Program-made: the position numbers and the translations under genes | In this document: positions 8,396-16,564 of the stretch, one piece after another | How positions within the stretch are numbered: the stretch's first letter is position 1 | Layout: every line of letters starts with the position of its first letter | Notes under the pieces: generated by a model | What the model was told of the DNA's origin: nothing | Seen by the model: the letters and a program-made list of their open reading frames with translations, nothing else | The model's database searches: none | Assembly (NCBI GenBank): GCA_026014875.1 | Contig: JAOZHO010000019.1 | Coordinates: 35,243 to 99,242 of the forward strand | From: Candidatus Bathyarchaeota archaeon | GTDB taxonomy: Archaea > Thermoproteota > Bathyarchaeia > TCS64 | Length of the DNA stretch: 64,000 nt | Direction of reading: 5' to 3'

Positions 8396-9022
8396 CTATC
8401 GCCAGACCTTGATGCCCCGCTCGTTGAGGTAGGTCGCGGCGAGGTCGGCGATGTCCGGGGTCCTGAAGGGGACCCGGAGTTCCTTGACCTGGATAATTAT
8501 CTCCCGGTAGCTGATCTCGTCCACGTTCCTCTTGGTGATGTACTCGTCGAGGATGGTCTGGGCCACCGTCTCGGCCACCTGGAACTTGGGGCTAAGCAGC
8601 TGGTAGTGGAGCCTCAGGGATTTGGCCACCTCATCGTTGGAGGACCCCTCCAGCGCCCAGACGGTGGGGCGGGGGCCCCCCTTGGAGCTCTTAACCTTGG
8701 AGACCTTGAGCGCGGGGACCACGATGCCTATAGACCTGAGCCTCTTCAGCGCCCGGTAGGCGGTGGCTTCGGGGAGGCTGAGCTCGTTCTGGAGAACCCA
8801 AGCGGTGGCGGCCCCGTGGAGGCAGAAGTAGAGGAAAACCTCGGCCACTGCGGGGGAAGAGAAGACCTTCTCGGTGAAGGTGAGGAGCTCCTGGATGTTC
8901 TTGAGGGTGGTCGAGAGGTTGTTGTTCTCGTTCAGGAGCAAAAGCTGGCGGTAGACCTCGATGAATTTACCAAAGTTGCGCCCCCTCCCGCCCCGGGCTT
9001 CCGAGCGCTTTTTAACGCTCAT
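8396..9022 (-). CDS. Winged-helix transcriptional regulator
   Basis: A roughly 208-residue DNA-binding protein. Residues about 60-115 (from the ATG at 9022) form a winged helix: VAEVFLYFCLHG, then AATAWVLQNELSLPEATAYRALKRL as helix-turn-helix and a Lys/Arg-rich wing. The C-terminal third is helical, with KRNVDEISYREI. I use ATG 9022 (MSVKKRSE). An in-frame ATG at 9043 would add seven residues. It is divergent from the RHH protein at 9176, and the palindrome at 9123-9144 lies between them, so mutual or self regulation is likely. Confidence 0.7.
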   Translation of the reverse strand: MSVKKRSEARGGRGRNFGKFIEVYRQLLLLNENNNLSTTLKNIQELLTFTEKVFSSPAVAEVFLYFCLHGAATAWVLQNELSLPEATAYRALKRLRSIGIVVPALKVSKVKSSKGGPRPTVWALEGSSNDEVAKSLRLHYQLLSPKFQVAETVAQTILDEYITKRNVDEISYREIIIQVKELRVPFRTPDIADLAATYLNERGIKVWR

Positions 9023-9122
9023 GGTTCCATCTAGATCTAACATAACATCGAGCCCCGAACCCCAACCGATAAACTGGCCGAAGTCTTACGGCTTATCAAC
9101 CTCTCGACAAGCTTATAAGATA

Positions 9123-9144
9123 ACTTGTTAACATGTAAACAAGT
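9123..9144. promoter_or_regulatory. Palindromic operator between divergent regulators
   Basis: ACTTGTT (9123-9129) and AACAAGT (9138-9144) form a perfect 7-bp inverted repeat with an 8-nt spacer. It lies 4 bases after a palindromic TATA-like CTTATAAG (9111-9118), 32 bases before the GTG start at 9176 and about 100 bases before the divergent regulator. It probably binds one of the two flanking DNA-binding proteins. Confidence 0.55.
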
Positions 9145-9175
9145 AAACATTCTAGCATGTGGACGTGTTATCAAG

Positions 9176-9604
9176 GTGCCTCGTAAGACCGTCGCCATCC
9201 GTGGGCTCGACACAGATCTGTACCATGAGGTGTTCACCATGGCTAAGAAGGACGGCAAACGGGTTAGCGAGGTGATGAACCAGGCCCTCACAGACTTCCT
9301 CAATGGGGGCAACCTGAACGGCGCGACCAACGGAAACGGTGGAAAGAACCCCGGCGCATTCACCCTAAAGAACGACGGGGAGATCACCCTCTCCAAGAAG
9401 GACATCCTGAGCCTCGAAAAAGAGGTGGGCCCCTTCAGGATCGAGACCTCTGGGCGCCTCACCTTCGAGAAAGACCTCGACAAGAAGACCCTGAAAAGCA
9501 TCGAGCGGATAGTGGTCCACGACGGGGTCGTCGAGGTCCCTCGGGCCCTTTACCCCCAGTTCCTTATTAAATCCGATATATACGGTAAGATCGAAAAGTA
9601 TTGA
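9176..9604 (+). CDS. Ribbon-helix-helix domain protein
   Basis: A 142-residue protein. Residues 1-45 fit a ribbon-helix-helix DNA-binding fold: a basic strand PRKTVAIRGLD, then two helices with DLYHEVFTMAKKDG and VSEVMNQALTDFL. An Asn/Gly-rich linker (about residues 47-62) leads to a C-terminal domain of unknown type with LSKKDILSLEKEVGPFRIE. I chose GTG 9176 because it starts exactly at the RHH strand. An upstream ATG at 9125 would lie inside the palindrome. The stop overlaps the TTG start of the DUF99 gene (TTGA), indicating translational coupling. Confidence 0.65.
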   Translation: MPRKTVAIRGLDTDLYHEVFTMAKKDGKRVSEVMNQALTDFLNGGNLNGATNGNGGKNPGAFTLKNDGEITLSKKDILSLEKEVGPFRIETSGRLTFEKDLDKKTLKSIERIVVHDGVVEVPRALYPQFLIKSDIYGKIEKY

Positions 9605-10173
9605 CCCCCGGGGATGGCCCGCTCCGCATTCTAGGAGTCGAGGACGGGAGCTTCGACGCCTTCAACAGGAAAGCCTCAGGCAGCACCATTCTCTGCGGAG
9701 TCCTCATGGAAAGGGACAGGATACTAAAAGTCTGTCACGTGGAGATCCGGGTCGACGGCCTCGACGCCACCGATAAGCTCCTTTCATTGATGCGGGGGAT
9801 CGAGGTCGACGCCGTTATCCTCGGGGGAATCACTTTCGGGGGGTTCAATGTCATCGACCCACGGGTCATCCATGCCGAAACGGAGGTCCCTGTCATTGTC
9901 TACTCGGGGGTCAAGCCCGATAACGATGCGGTGCTGGCGGCCCTCAGGAAGCATTTCCCCGACTGGGAGAGGAGATGGGAGATAATCGCTGGGCTGGGGG
10001 AGATTCATAGCGCCCGGGTCTTCCGGGAAGACCCCGAGATCTACTTCGAGGTAATCGGATGCGACCCGGGATGGGCCAAAGGGGTTCTGAAGGACTCTGC
10101 GATGATCAGCCGGATCCCGGAGCCTGTCAGGGTGGCGGGGTTGGTGGCCCGGGGGCTCACCCAAGCTTATTGA
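9601..10173 (+). CDS. DUF99 family protein (endonuclease V-like fold)
   Basis: A 190-residue archaeal protein of DUF99 (COG1628), a family distantly related to endonuclease V. Visible landmarks are LGVEDGSFD near the N-terminus, where the Asp corresponds to the acidic site of the fold, then VDAVILGGITFGGFNVID and the VPVIVYSGVKPD segment. Molecular function of the family is not established, and a role in nucleic-acid repair is inferred. The start is TTG 9601, overlapping the preceding RHH gene. The 3' end overlaps the convergent DP1 gene by 17 bases. Confidence 0.85.
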   Translation: MTPGDGPLRILGVEDGSFDAFNRKASGSTILCGVLMERDRILKVCHVEIRVDGLDATDKLLSLMRGIEVDAVILGGITFGGFNVIDPRVIHAETEVPVIVYSGVKPDNDAVLAALRKHFPDWERRWEIIAGLGEIHSARVFREDPEIYFEVIGCDPGWAKGVLKDSAMISRIPEPVRVAGLVARGLTQAY

Positions 10174-11656
10174 AATCTATGGGCATCACCACGTGGGTCT
10201 GGAGGTCGACGATGGGGGCGACCCCGACCGTGGGTGTGAGGTTGACCCGCTTCTGGAAGGGGGTCTGATCCTGCCACGAGCCCGAAGCAATCAACGTTGT
10301 CCCCTTGTATTTTTTGGTTCCATGGATGTGGATGTGACCCATCTGGAATATGTCGGGGGTCGAGGAGATCACCAGGCGGTCCTCCCTCTCCGGGGCGATG
10401 GGAGTGGAGTTACCATAGGTAGGGGCGACGTGCCTGCAACGGAGAAGGAGCTCCATCCCCCCCACGGGATTCTGGAATTCGAGACCGGGAACCTGGCTCA
10501 ATATCTCGTCCAGTGCCTTCCCATGGCTGATGAACGCCTCGACGCCGTGAAGCTGGAGGCGACTCGGGTTCCCGTAGAGGTGGATCCTGTCGTTCTCGTC
10601 CAAGACTTCGGCGTACTCCCGGGAGAGAGGCACTTGGGGGAGGCTCTTCCGGACCGCGTCGTGGTTGCCCGGGATGACGATGATCTCCACATAGTCGGGG
10701 AGCTCCTGGAGGAGCATCCCTGCGACCCTGTACTGCTCCCGGATATCGGTGATCTCGAGCTCCTTCATCTGGTTGGGGTAGACTCCGATGCCGTCCACGA
10801 GGTCCCCGGCGATCACCACGTATTTGACCCGGCCTGCGAGGTTCTTGGACTGCGGGGGGCCCAGCTCGAGGTTCATCCACCGGATGAAGCGGTCGAAGAG
10901 GTCCTTGTTGAAGTGGATGCTTCCGATGTGGGTGTCTGCGAGGAACGCGGCGCATAGGGGCACCTCGGATCTGTTTGGGGGTTTGCTGGGGATGTCGGGC
11001 CAGATGAAGTCTTTGACGACGAGGAGGTCCTGGCGGTACTTCACGGCGTCGACGCAGATGACCTGGTCCTGGAGGATGGAGAGTCCTTTCCGGACCACCT
11101 CGCTGTCCGTAGCCATCACCGTGATGGAGTCCTCCCGGTCCTCGATGTCCAGGAAGAGGCGGTGGCCCCGGGACCTCTTCGTGGTGACTATGCCGATGAC
11201 CTTCATCTTGGCCTTGAGGGGCATCTTCAGGGCATTGTCAATGGAGACTGCGTCCCGGACGTCGATCCGTTGGCGGAGGATGCGCTCCACCTTCCTGAAG
11301 CGGCTCCTAAAGTATTCCAGATATCCTTGAATGTCCCCCTGGGGCTCCCCCGGAAGATTCTCGGGCAGCCGTATCATCGCGTCGTGCTCAGCTGCGAGAG
11401 GCTTGATCCGGGGGGTGCGGGAAGCGAAGTTGAGGGGATCGGGGCTGCTCTCCTCCTTCTCGCAGACGCTCTGGAGGAAGGCCCTGTCTAGAATCGTTAT
11501 TTCGGGTGAGGCCTGAGAAGCTTCGGCAAGGGCCCCCTGGACACTGTCCCCGAGGCCCTCCCCGTCCAGAGTCTTGAGGTACTCGAACCCGTCTGCGCTT
11601 ATCTGGTAACCTGCCTCGATGATCTTTCCGAGGGCCTCCCTCAGGTTCTCAGACAC
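10157..11656 (-). CDS. polB: DNA polymerase D small subunit DP1 (3'-5' exonuclease)
   Basis: Proofreading subunit of archaeal PolD, the replicative polymerase, partner of DP2 encoded at 16.6 kb. The N-terminal 125 residues are the helical/linker part and about 130-225 an OB fold. A calcineurin-like phosphoesterase follows, with DTH at residues 241-243, GDLVDG at 284-289, GNHD at 330-333, then a SHGKALDE histidine and GHIHIHG. All metal ligands needed for Mre11-like exonuclease activity are present. The length (499) is within the range for this lineage. The start is GTG 11656. DP1 and DP2 are on opposite strands and separated by about 5 kb. Confidence 0.95.
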   Translation of the reverse strand: MSENLREALGKIIEAGYQISADGFEYLKTLDGEGLGDSVQGALAEASQASPEITILDRAFLQSVCEKEESSPDPLNFASRTPRIKPLAAEHDAMIRLPENLPGEPQGDIQGYLEYFRSRFRKVERILRQRIDVRDAVSIDNALKMPLKAKMKVIGIVTTKRSRGHRLFLDIEDREDSITVMATDSEVVRKGLSILQDQVICVDAVKYRQDLLVVKDFIWPDIPSKPPNRSEVPLCAAFLADTHIGSIHFNKDLFDRFIRWMNLELGPPQSKNLAGRVKYVVIAGDLVDGIGVYPNQMKELEITDIREQYRVAGMLLQELPDYVEIIVIPGNHDAVRKSLPQVPLSREYAEVLDENDRIHLYGNPSRLQLHGVEAFISHGKALDEILSQVPGLEFQNPVGGMELLLRCRHVAPTYGNSTPIAPEREDRLVISSTPDIFQMGHIHIHGTKKYKGTTLIASGSWQDQTPFQKRVNLTPTVGVAPIVDLQTHVVMPIDFNKLG

Positions 11657-11694
11657 AGCAGCAGGCTCCGGAAGTTGATCGACGCGGAGCTGAT

Positions 11695-12045
11695 TTAAAT
11701 TATTTTAGCGAGCTTGCGGTAGTCCTCTCTGGGGGGACTCCAAGACTCGTAGATTATGGTTGTCTCATCCCCGGTTACGAATTTATGGATCTCGTTTGGC
11801 GGTACAACCCATGCGTGTCCGGGCTTCACCTCTAGGTCTTTCCCGCCCGAGGAGAGGACCCCTCCTCCCTCCAAACAGGTTCCTATCTGCTCATGTTCGT
11901 GGGAATGATCGGCAAAGACCGCGCCGGGCTGGGAGGTTATCCGGACAAGGGTCATCCTCTCTCCGTCGCCTAAGAGCTCCATCGTCGCGCCCTCCACCGG
12001 GCTGAGTTTAGGTGCTTTACCTATGCTCGTTGACTTCATGCACAA
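11695..12045 (-). CDS. Cupin-domain protein
   Basis: A 116-residue single-domain cupin. Motif 1 is seen as DHSHEHEQIGTCLEGG (two His and a Glu metal site) and motif 2 as PGHAWVVPPNEIHKF with the fourth ligand His. It therefore likely binds a divalent metal and may be an enzyme or small-molecule sensor; the substrate is unknown. The start is ATG 12045, with ATG 12039 as alternative. It lies 38 bases upstream of the DP1 gene on the same strand. Confidence 0.85.
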   Translation of the reverse strand: MCMKSTSIGKAPKLSPVEGATMELLGDGERMTLVRITSQPGAVFADHSHEHEQIGTCLEGGGVLSSGGKDLEVKPGHAWVVPPNEIHKFVTGDETTIIYESWSPPREDYRKLAKII

Positions 12046-12092
12046 TCAATACGGTTCCATCATGCATGGGTCTTAAGAATTGCGGGTGAGGG

Positions 12093-12788
12093 TCAGAGGT
12101 TGATCTCGTTCCGAGCCTGGTGGGTCTTAACGATCTCCACGATCTCTTTCCTGAGGTGATATCTGTAGGGCATGCTTCTGGTGTTCCTGTCGATGAAACC
12201 CCTGTCGAAGAGCTTCTTGAGGAGCCTCGCGGTGTGCTCCCGGGTCTTCTGGATCTTCTCCCGTATCTCCGGGACGGATCCCTCCCCCATCTCGTCGATA
12301 AGAGTGAGGACATCTAACTCCGTGGGGGTGAGCTGGCTCAGAACATCCCGCTGCTGGAGGGGGATCGGCGCATCTATGGGGACCGCCTGCACGAGGGGTA
12401 CGGGCCTCTCAGAGAGCGCCTGGATCTCCTTCCTCATACCCTCGATAGCCTTCTCCGAGCCCTCGAACCTCTCGCTGAGGAGCTTCCTCTCGTCAACCCC
12501 CGACTTGGAGGCCTCGACAGCCATCCTAGAAGCCTCCCACGCCTGAGCAGCCACCCTGTGAGCGTCAGATGCGTCGCTTTCAAAACCCGATATCATAGCC
12601 ATGAGTCTTGATATCTGTCTCGCGAATCCGTTGGTTATACCTCTCACGAGGTCTCTCGATTCCTCGTATTCTTCCTGGGCCTGGCTGATTTTCTTGTAAT
12701 AGATGAAAGAGGCTATCGTGGTGACCGCGAAAAGCATCAGCGTTGCGAAGAATAGCTCCAAAGGATTCACGATCTGTGTCGTTAACAT
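12093..12788 (-). CDS. Membrane-anchored winged-helix regulator
   Basis: A 231-residue protein with one N-terminal membrane helix (about residues 10-30), a helical stalk (30-125) and a C-terminal winged helix (about 150-215). The HTH reads LTPTELDVLTLIDEM, then VPEIREKIQKTREHTARLLKKL, with a basic wing. This MarR-like architecture tethered to the membrane suggests a one-component sensor whose DNA-binding domain faces the cytoplasm. It sits at the edge of the AT-rich island. No target is obvious. Confidence 0.7.
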   Translation of the reverse strand: MLTTQIVNPLELFFATLMLFAVTTIASFIYYKKISQAQEEYEESRDLVRGITNGFARQISRLMAMISGFESDASDAHRVAAQAWEASRMAVEASKSGVDERKLLSERFEGSEKAIEGMRKEIQALSERPVPLVQAVPIDAPIPLQQRDVLSQLTPTELDVLTLIDEMGEGSVPEIREKIQKTREHTARLLKKLFDRGFIDRNTRSMPYRYHLRKEIVEIVKTHQARNEINL

Positions 12789-12838
12789 GCATAGCTCTGA
12801 GTGATGGAATATTTGATTGTTTTCGTTCCCAGCAAGTG

Positions 12839-12882
12839 AAAATAACTCGTAATAATAATAAAATAATGAAAAAAGTTATTTT
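12839..12882. repeat. 9-bp inverted repeat in AT-rich island
   Basis: AAAATAACT (12839-12847) and AGTTATTTT (12874-12882) are exact reverse complements separated by 26 AT-rich bases. It lies just upstream of the membrane-anchored regulator (start 12788), so it could be a regulatory site or the end of a transcript. Confidence 0.45.
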
Positions 12883-13041
12883 TATTATATGAGAGAACTA
12901 ACTTCACTAGATTTTTCCGAGTAATATTAGGTTATTTTCATTCATAGAAAATATCTTGGAAATTTCCTATGTTTAAAGCGATCATACCGTAAGTTTAACC
13001 CGTATATTTTTAGTTTACATAATTTAGAAAGTGTTCCGAAT

Positions 13042-13064
13042 ATCACATGTAATATGAATGTGAT
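13042..13064. promoter_or_regulatory. ATCACAT-N9-ATGTGAT inverted repeat
   Basis: A perfect 7-bp inverted repeat with a 9-nt spacer, followed 25 bases later by ATGAT-ATCAC-ATCAT (13089-13103). The half-sites match the GTGAYATCAC palindromes found further along the island, suggesting one DNA-binding protein recognises them all. Confidence 0.4.
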
Positions 13065-13363
13065 GGAGTGTGACATGCTTCACGTTACATGATATCACAT
13101 CATTCAAACTGAAATCACAGACCTATTACCGATTTTAGTTATGGCTTGGGATATTTACAATTATTCGATTAATCCCCGATAATTATATGGTTTTATTGAT
13201 TTTTAAACAGCTGTCTTAACTTATTATCCTTTATTTTAACCTATTTTATAATTTAAACTCTTATTATCTCTTTGTTTAATATTTCACACCTTTTTACTTC
13301 AATTTAATTGGTACAACTCAATTAGTTTAAAGAAATTAATAAGAAAATTAATAAAAATGGCCC

Positions 13364-13373
13364 GTGACATCAC
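13364..13373. promoter_or_regulatory. GTGACATCAC site
   Basis: A near-palindrome of the GTGAYATCAC set, followed by two more ATCAC half-sites within 35 bases. It lies in non-coding AT-rich sequence, about 330 bases beyond the 3' end of the orphan gene. Confidence 0.35.
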
Positions 13374-13694
13374 AGATTTATCACATATAAAATCACGAAA
13401 TAATATTTGGTAAATATCGAATTTACGACTAAACTCTCACAGGACTAATTACCTAACATTAAAGTATACTCTAACCATATAAATGGGTAAATTAATCATA
13501 TAATCATGTTTAATATTAGATTTTAAAGATATATACGGTCTTAATAAAGAATTAATCACATTTTTCTTGTTTATTGTGTATTTAAGGCATTCTTTAAGCT
13601 TTAAACTAATACTGTTTCTTCATAAACTTTCAAGTACAGAAAATGGAAAATCTTTATTTTTTACATCAATAAAAACAATCCATATGTGATTTCT

Positions 13695-13706
13695 TGTGAT
13701 ATCACA
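13695..13706. promoter_or_regulatory. Perfect 12-bp palindrome TGTGATATCACA
   Basis: A perfect palindrome covering the last codons and stop of the minus-strand orphan gene. Another half-site (ATATGTGAT) lies 13 bases to the left. The same core recurs at 14605-14614 and in CGTGACATCACG form at 14586-14597, both inside nadE. Confidence 0.4.
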
Positions 13707-14157
13707 CTTGTTTCAATTGCTTGGGTTCTGCTAAAGAACGTATTCCATTTGCTAATTCAGCTTCTAATCTTCTAATTCTAGACCGCGACTCGAGACTATC
13801 CTGATCCTGCATCAAGGATGAATACTCACTCAACTTTTCGGCCAAATTTTTATACTCCTCGAAAGGATAGGTGTCGTATATTCCGACATAACTGAGCAGT
13901 AATATCGTGTAAATGGACGAGATAATATTCCTTCTGGCTTGAGATAAAGTACGGCTAAATGAACCCCTACTGACCTTTTTAGACCGATAAATCGCTTTAT
14001 TATCATAAGTAATGATATTATCGGACATATTATCTGTATAATAATCTATTAACAGGCTTTCATATTGTATTTTGGTTAAATTACTATTTTTTAATAAAAT
14101 AGCCGTTATTTGGTCTTTAAATGAACGATTAACCATATTTTGAAGCTCATTATCCAT
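13702..14157 (-). CDS. Orphan AT-rich protein, function unknown
   Basis: A 151-residue protein from ATG 14157, coded in AT-rich sequence unlike the chromosome around it. It is predicted mostly helical, with a conserved-looking core SFSRTLSQARRNIISSIY followed by a hydrophobic TILLLSYVGIYD (about residues 71-101) and a C-terminal coiled coil (about 112-145). I do not recognise the family. The Arg-rich helix before the hydrophobic helix could bind DNA, but that is speculation. Palindromes lie at its 3' end and in the neighbouring nadE, not clearly at its own promoter. Confidence 0.6.
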   Translation of the reverse strand: MDNELQNMVNRSFKDQITAILLKNSNLTKIQYESLLIDYYTDNMSDNIITYDNKAIYRSKKVSRGSFSRTLSQARRNIISSIYTILLLSYVGIYDTYPFEEYKNLAEKLSEYSSLMQDQDSLESRSRIRRLEAELANGIRSLAEPKQLKQV

Positions 14158-14384
14158 TTTTTATACACCTATTTTTTTAACCGATTCAATTACTACATTA
14201 AGAGCTCTGTATACAAAAATGTATACGCAGAAAACAACCCTTAAAAACATGATTTACAGACATTAACCACTGTCACTTTCACCCTTTCATACAAAATAAT
14301 GCCAAATATGTCCTTTTATTAACATTAATTTACAACAACATACACATCAGAACACTTTTACTTGCTCGAATTCAATGAAAAACC

Positions 14385-15188
14385 ATGTTTAATATCGAGT
14401 CTCTCAGCTTGAACACTCTAGAAATCTCTTGTAAAATTACAGAGTTCATCTCAGAAGAAGTGAGAAAATCTGGCCTAAATGGCGCAATAGTTTCAGTAAG
14501 CGGGGGAATAGACTCTGCACTGACTCTTTCCCTCACAGCCAAGGCGCTGGGCTCCGAACGGGTACGGGCCGTCACTATGCCTGAGCGTGACATCACGCCG
14601 GAGAGTGATATCACGGACGTGATGCGTCTCACAGACCTGTATGATGTAACATGTGACATCGTAGAAATCACGCCGACGTTGGAGGCCCTGAGCGAAGCAC
14701 TCCCACTCTACGATCCGTCTGACCGGCTGGCCACGGGGAACATCAGACCCAGGATCCGGATGATGGTTTCATACCATTACGCCAACGCCCTTAACATGCT
14801 GGTGCTGGGGAGCTCGAACAAGACGGAGTTGCTGACGGGTTACTTCACAAAATACGGGGACGGAGGCGTTGACCTGCTGCCCCTGGGGGATCTCTACAAG
14901 TGCCAGGTGAGGCAACTAGCCTGTTACATGGGTGTCCCGCAGGAGATAATCGATAAGACGCCCACTGCGGGGCTCTGGCCGGGGCAGTCCGACGAAGGGG
15001 AGTTGGGTGCCTCCTACGATGTCATCGACTTGATCTTGTGGGGTCGTGAGAAGGGGTTTTCAGCGCAGGATATCGCATCTGGAGTAGATGCGGATATAGG
15101 CATCGTGGAGAGCATTCTCACCAGAGTCGAGAGAACCGAGCACAAGAGGCGTCTCCCGCTACTCTTAAGACTAGGTTCCCTTACCTGA
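14385..15188 (+). CDS. nadE: NH3-dependent NAD+ synthetase
   Basis: Final step of NAD biosynthesis: ATP-dependent amidation of nicotinate adenine dinucleotide. The PP-loop SVSGGIDSALT is at about residues 36-46. LVLGSSNKTELLTGYFTKYGDG and LLPLGDLYKCQVRQLA are the NAD-binding/active-site segments and PTAGLWPGQSDEGELG follows. At 267 residues it lacks a glutaminase domain, so it uses free ammonia. ATG 14385 lies at the border between AT-rich and normal sequence. The stop (15186-15188) precedes the Elf1 start by 29 bases. Confidence 0.96.
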   Translation: MFNIESLSLNTLEISCKITEFISEEVRKSGLNGAIVSVSGGIDSALTLSLTAKALGSERVRAVTMPERDITPESDITDVMRLTDLYDVTCDIVEITPTLEALSEALPLYDPSDRLATGNIRPRIRMMVSYHYANALNMLVLGSSNKTELLTGYFTKYGDGGVDLLPLGDLYKCQVRQLACYMGVPQEIIDKTPTAGLWPGQSDEGELGASYDVIDLILWGREKGFSAQDIASGVDADIGIVESILTRVERTEHKRRLPLLLRLGSLT

Positions 15189-15217
15189 TGATTGAAAACC
15201 TCAGTGGTGAATGTGGA

Positions 15218-15475
15218 ATGGGGCGTAGAAGGAAACAAGTTGTAAAGATCGTTAGGAGGACCCTGCCGGAGCTGTACCTATGCCCCCGGTGCGGCAAGAA
15301 CACCGTGAAGGCGAGCATAAACAAGTCTACGAGCATGGCTACGGTGATCTGCAGCAGCTGCAGCCTCAGATCCAGTTTCGCTGCCAAGAGCAACATGGTT
15401 TCCGTGGATGCCTACTGCATATTCGTGGACCATTTTTACAGCCAAGGGAACCCGGAGGAAACGGCGGTTGCCTGA
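15218..15475 (+). CDS. Elf1-type transcription elongation factor (zinc ribbon)
   Basis: An 85-residue protein starting MGRRRKQ at ATG 15218 with a basic N-terminal tail, as in Elf1. A four-cysteine zinc ribbon follows: CPRCGKNT and CSSCSLRS with Elf1-like spacing, then a VDAYCIFVDHFY segment matching the conserved DVYSxWID region of eukaryotic Elf1. It is expected to associate with RNA polymerase. An in-frame upstream ATG at 15188 would add ten unlike residues. It overlaps the next gene by 8 bases. Confidence 0.85.
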   Translation: MGRRRKQVVKIVRRTLPELYLCPRCGKNTVKASINKSTSMATVICSSCSLRSSFAAKSNMVSVDAYCIFVDHFYSQGNPEETAVA

Positions 15476-16217
15476 TTCCATAGAGGAGCAAATCAAGGAA
15501 GCGATAAAAGAGAGGGGGGCCCTCCACATGACCCTGCTGGACCCCCAGAAGATAGGCTCGAAGAGAAGCGCCGAGATCGCCTCGGAGGCGGAGAAGGGGG
15601 GGACCTTCGCGATTATGGTGGGGGGATCGACCCTCGCTTCCAAGAACGACCTCGATGTGGGCGTCCAGAAGATCAAAGCCCTCGTCGACATCCCCGTGAT
15701 TCTCTTTCCCAACGACATCGCGGGGGTGAGCAAGTACGCTGACGCTATCTGGTTCATGTCTCTCCTCAACTCCCGGCTCACCTACTACGTGATAGACGCC
15801 CAGGCGATGGCGGCGTACACCGTGAAGAGCTATGGGTTGGAGGCGATACCCCTGGGATACATCATCATAGGCTCCGGCGGCACCGTGGGTTACGTGGGTC
15901 AAGCCAGGGGCATACCCTACGACCGCCCCGAGCTGGCGACAGCATACGCGCTCGCTTCCCAGATGCTGGGGACCCGCTTCATCTACTTGGAGGCTGGATC
16001 GGGAGCCAAGGCCCCCGTTCCTCCGGAGATGATAAAGGTCGTGAAGCGCGAGCTGAGCGTACCCCTTATCGTGGGGGGCGGAATCAGGAATGGATCTTCG
16101 GCGAAGGCCGCCGTCGAGGCGGGCGCGGATATCGTCGTGACGGGGAACCTCGTCGAGGGGACGGGGCGGGTCAGGGAAAGCATAAACGAGATCGTGACTA
16201 GTATAGAGGGTAGGTGA
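15468..16217 (+). CDS. Geranylgeranylglyceryl phosphate synthase
   Basis: Makes the first ether bond of archaeal membrane lipids from glycerol-1-phosphate and geranylgeranyl diphosphate. A TIM barrel is visible with MTLLDPQK (Mg and substrate loop), MVGGST, LFPNDIAGVS, a YLEAGSGA phosphate motif, VGGGIRNG and VVTGNLVEG. I chose TTG 15468 (LPDSIEEQ), overlapping the Elf1 stop. The longer frame from 15408 is only read-through of the Elf1 region. Close spacing places it in the Elf1-PolD run. Confidence 0.95.
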   Translation: MPDSIEEQIKEAIKERGALHMTLLDPQKIGSKRSAEIASEAEKGGTFAIMVGGSTLASKNDLDVGVQKIKALVDIPVILFPNDIAGVSKYADAIWFMSLLNSRLTYYVIDAQAMAAYTVKSYGLEAIPLGYIIIGSGGTVGYVGQARGIPYDRPELATAYALASQMLGTRFIYLEAGSGAKAPVPPEMIKVVKRELSVPLIVGGGIRNGSSAKAAVEAGADIVVTGNLVEGTGRVRESINEIVTSIEGR

Positions 16218-16266
16218 TTATCTGACCTCATTCGAGAGCTTCTTCAGCGCCCTCAAGAAGGCCCTC

Positions 16267-16536
16267 ATGAAGCCCAGGCTCTACGACATCTGGCCCGACT
16301 TTGAGCCCGTCTACGACGAGAACGAATACTCTTGGACCACCCTCAGGGGGTTAGGGGACACACTCCTCCTCAACTGCGGGGCTTGCGACGGCCCCTCGGA
16401 CGTGCGCCACGCGCGCTGCGAAGAGTGCGTCAAGAAGAGGAGCGGGATCGCATCCGAGGCCTACATATCCTCGACTGGCCGTGATCTCGAGAAGTGGCCT
16501 ACCGTCATGCTCTGCAGGATCCACAGTCCTGACTAG
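16267..16536 (+). CDS. Small four-cysteine protein upstream of PolD large subunit
   Basis: An 89-residue protein between GGGP synthase and DP2. It has CGACDGP and CEECVKK (about residues 38-56), a likely zinc-binding C-x2-C pair set, and a late Cys in VMLCRIHS. No family is recognised. ATG 16267 is used. The frame is open back to 16207 and an extension from CTG 16222 would add an amphipathic helix. Its fixed place in a replication/transcription/lipid cluster suggests a housekeeping role, but none can be named. Confidence 0.55.
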   Translation: MKPRLYDIWPDFEPVYDENEYSWTTLRGLGDTLLLNCGACDGPSDVRHARCEECVKKRSGIASEAYISSTGRDLEKWPTVMLCRIHSPD

Positions 16537-16564
16537 CGGAGAATCAGCTTTGAACAGACTTCCG

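Larger units (their letters stand above)
12789..13701. other. AT-rich island without genes
   Basis: About 0.9 kb of very AT-rich sequence in an otherwise GC-rich chromosome. No convincing open frame is present on either strand. It contains a long inverted repeat (12839-12882), an ATCACAT/ATGTGAT inverted repeat (13042-13064) and GTGAYATCAC palindromes. It could be a promoter/operator field, an acquired segment or a replication-related element; the sequence does not decide. No Cdc6/Orc1 gene is nearby. Confidence 0.7.

Noticed and set aside
12789..14384. AT-rich island as a replication origin
   Set aside because: No Cdc6/Orc1 gene, no origin recognition box I can identify, and no skew analysis possible here. 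Kept only as a hypothesis under the island finding.
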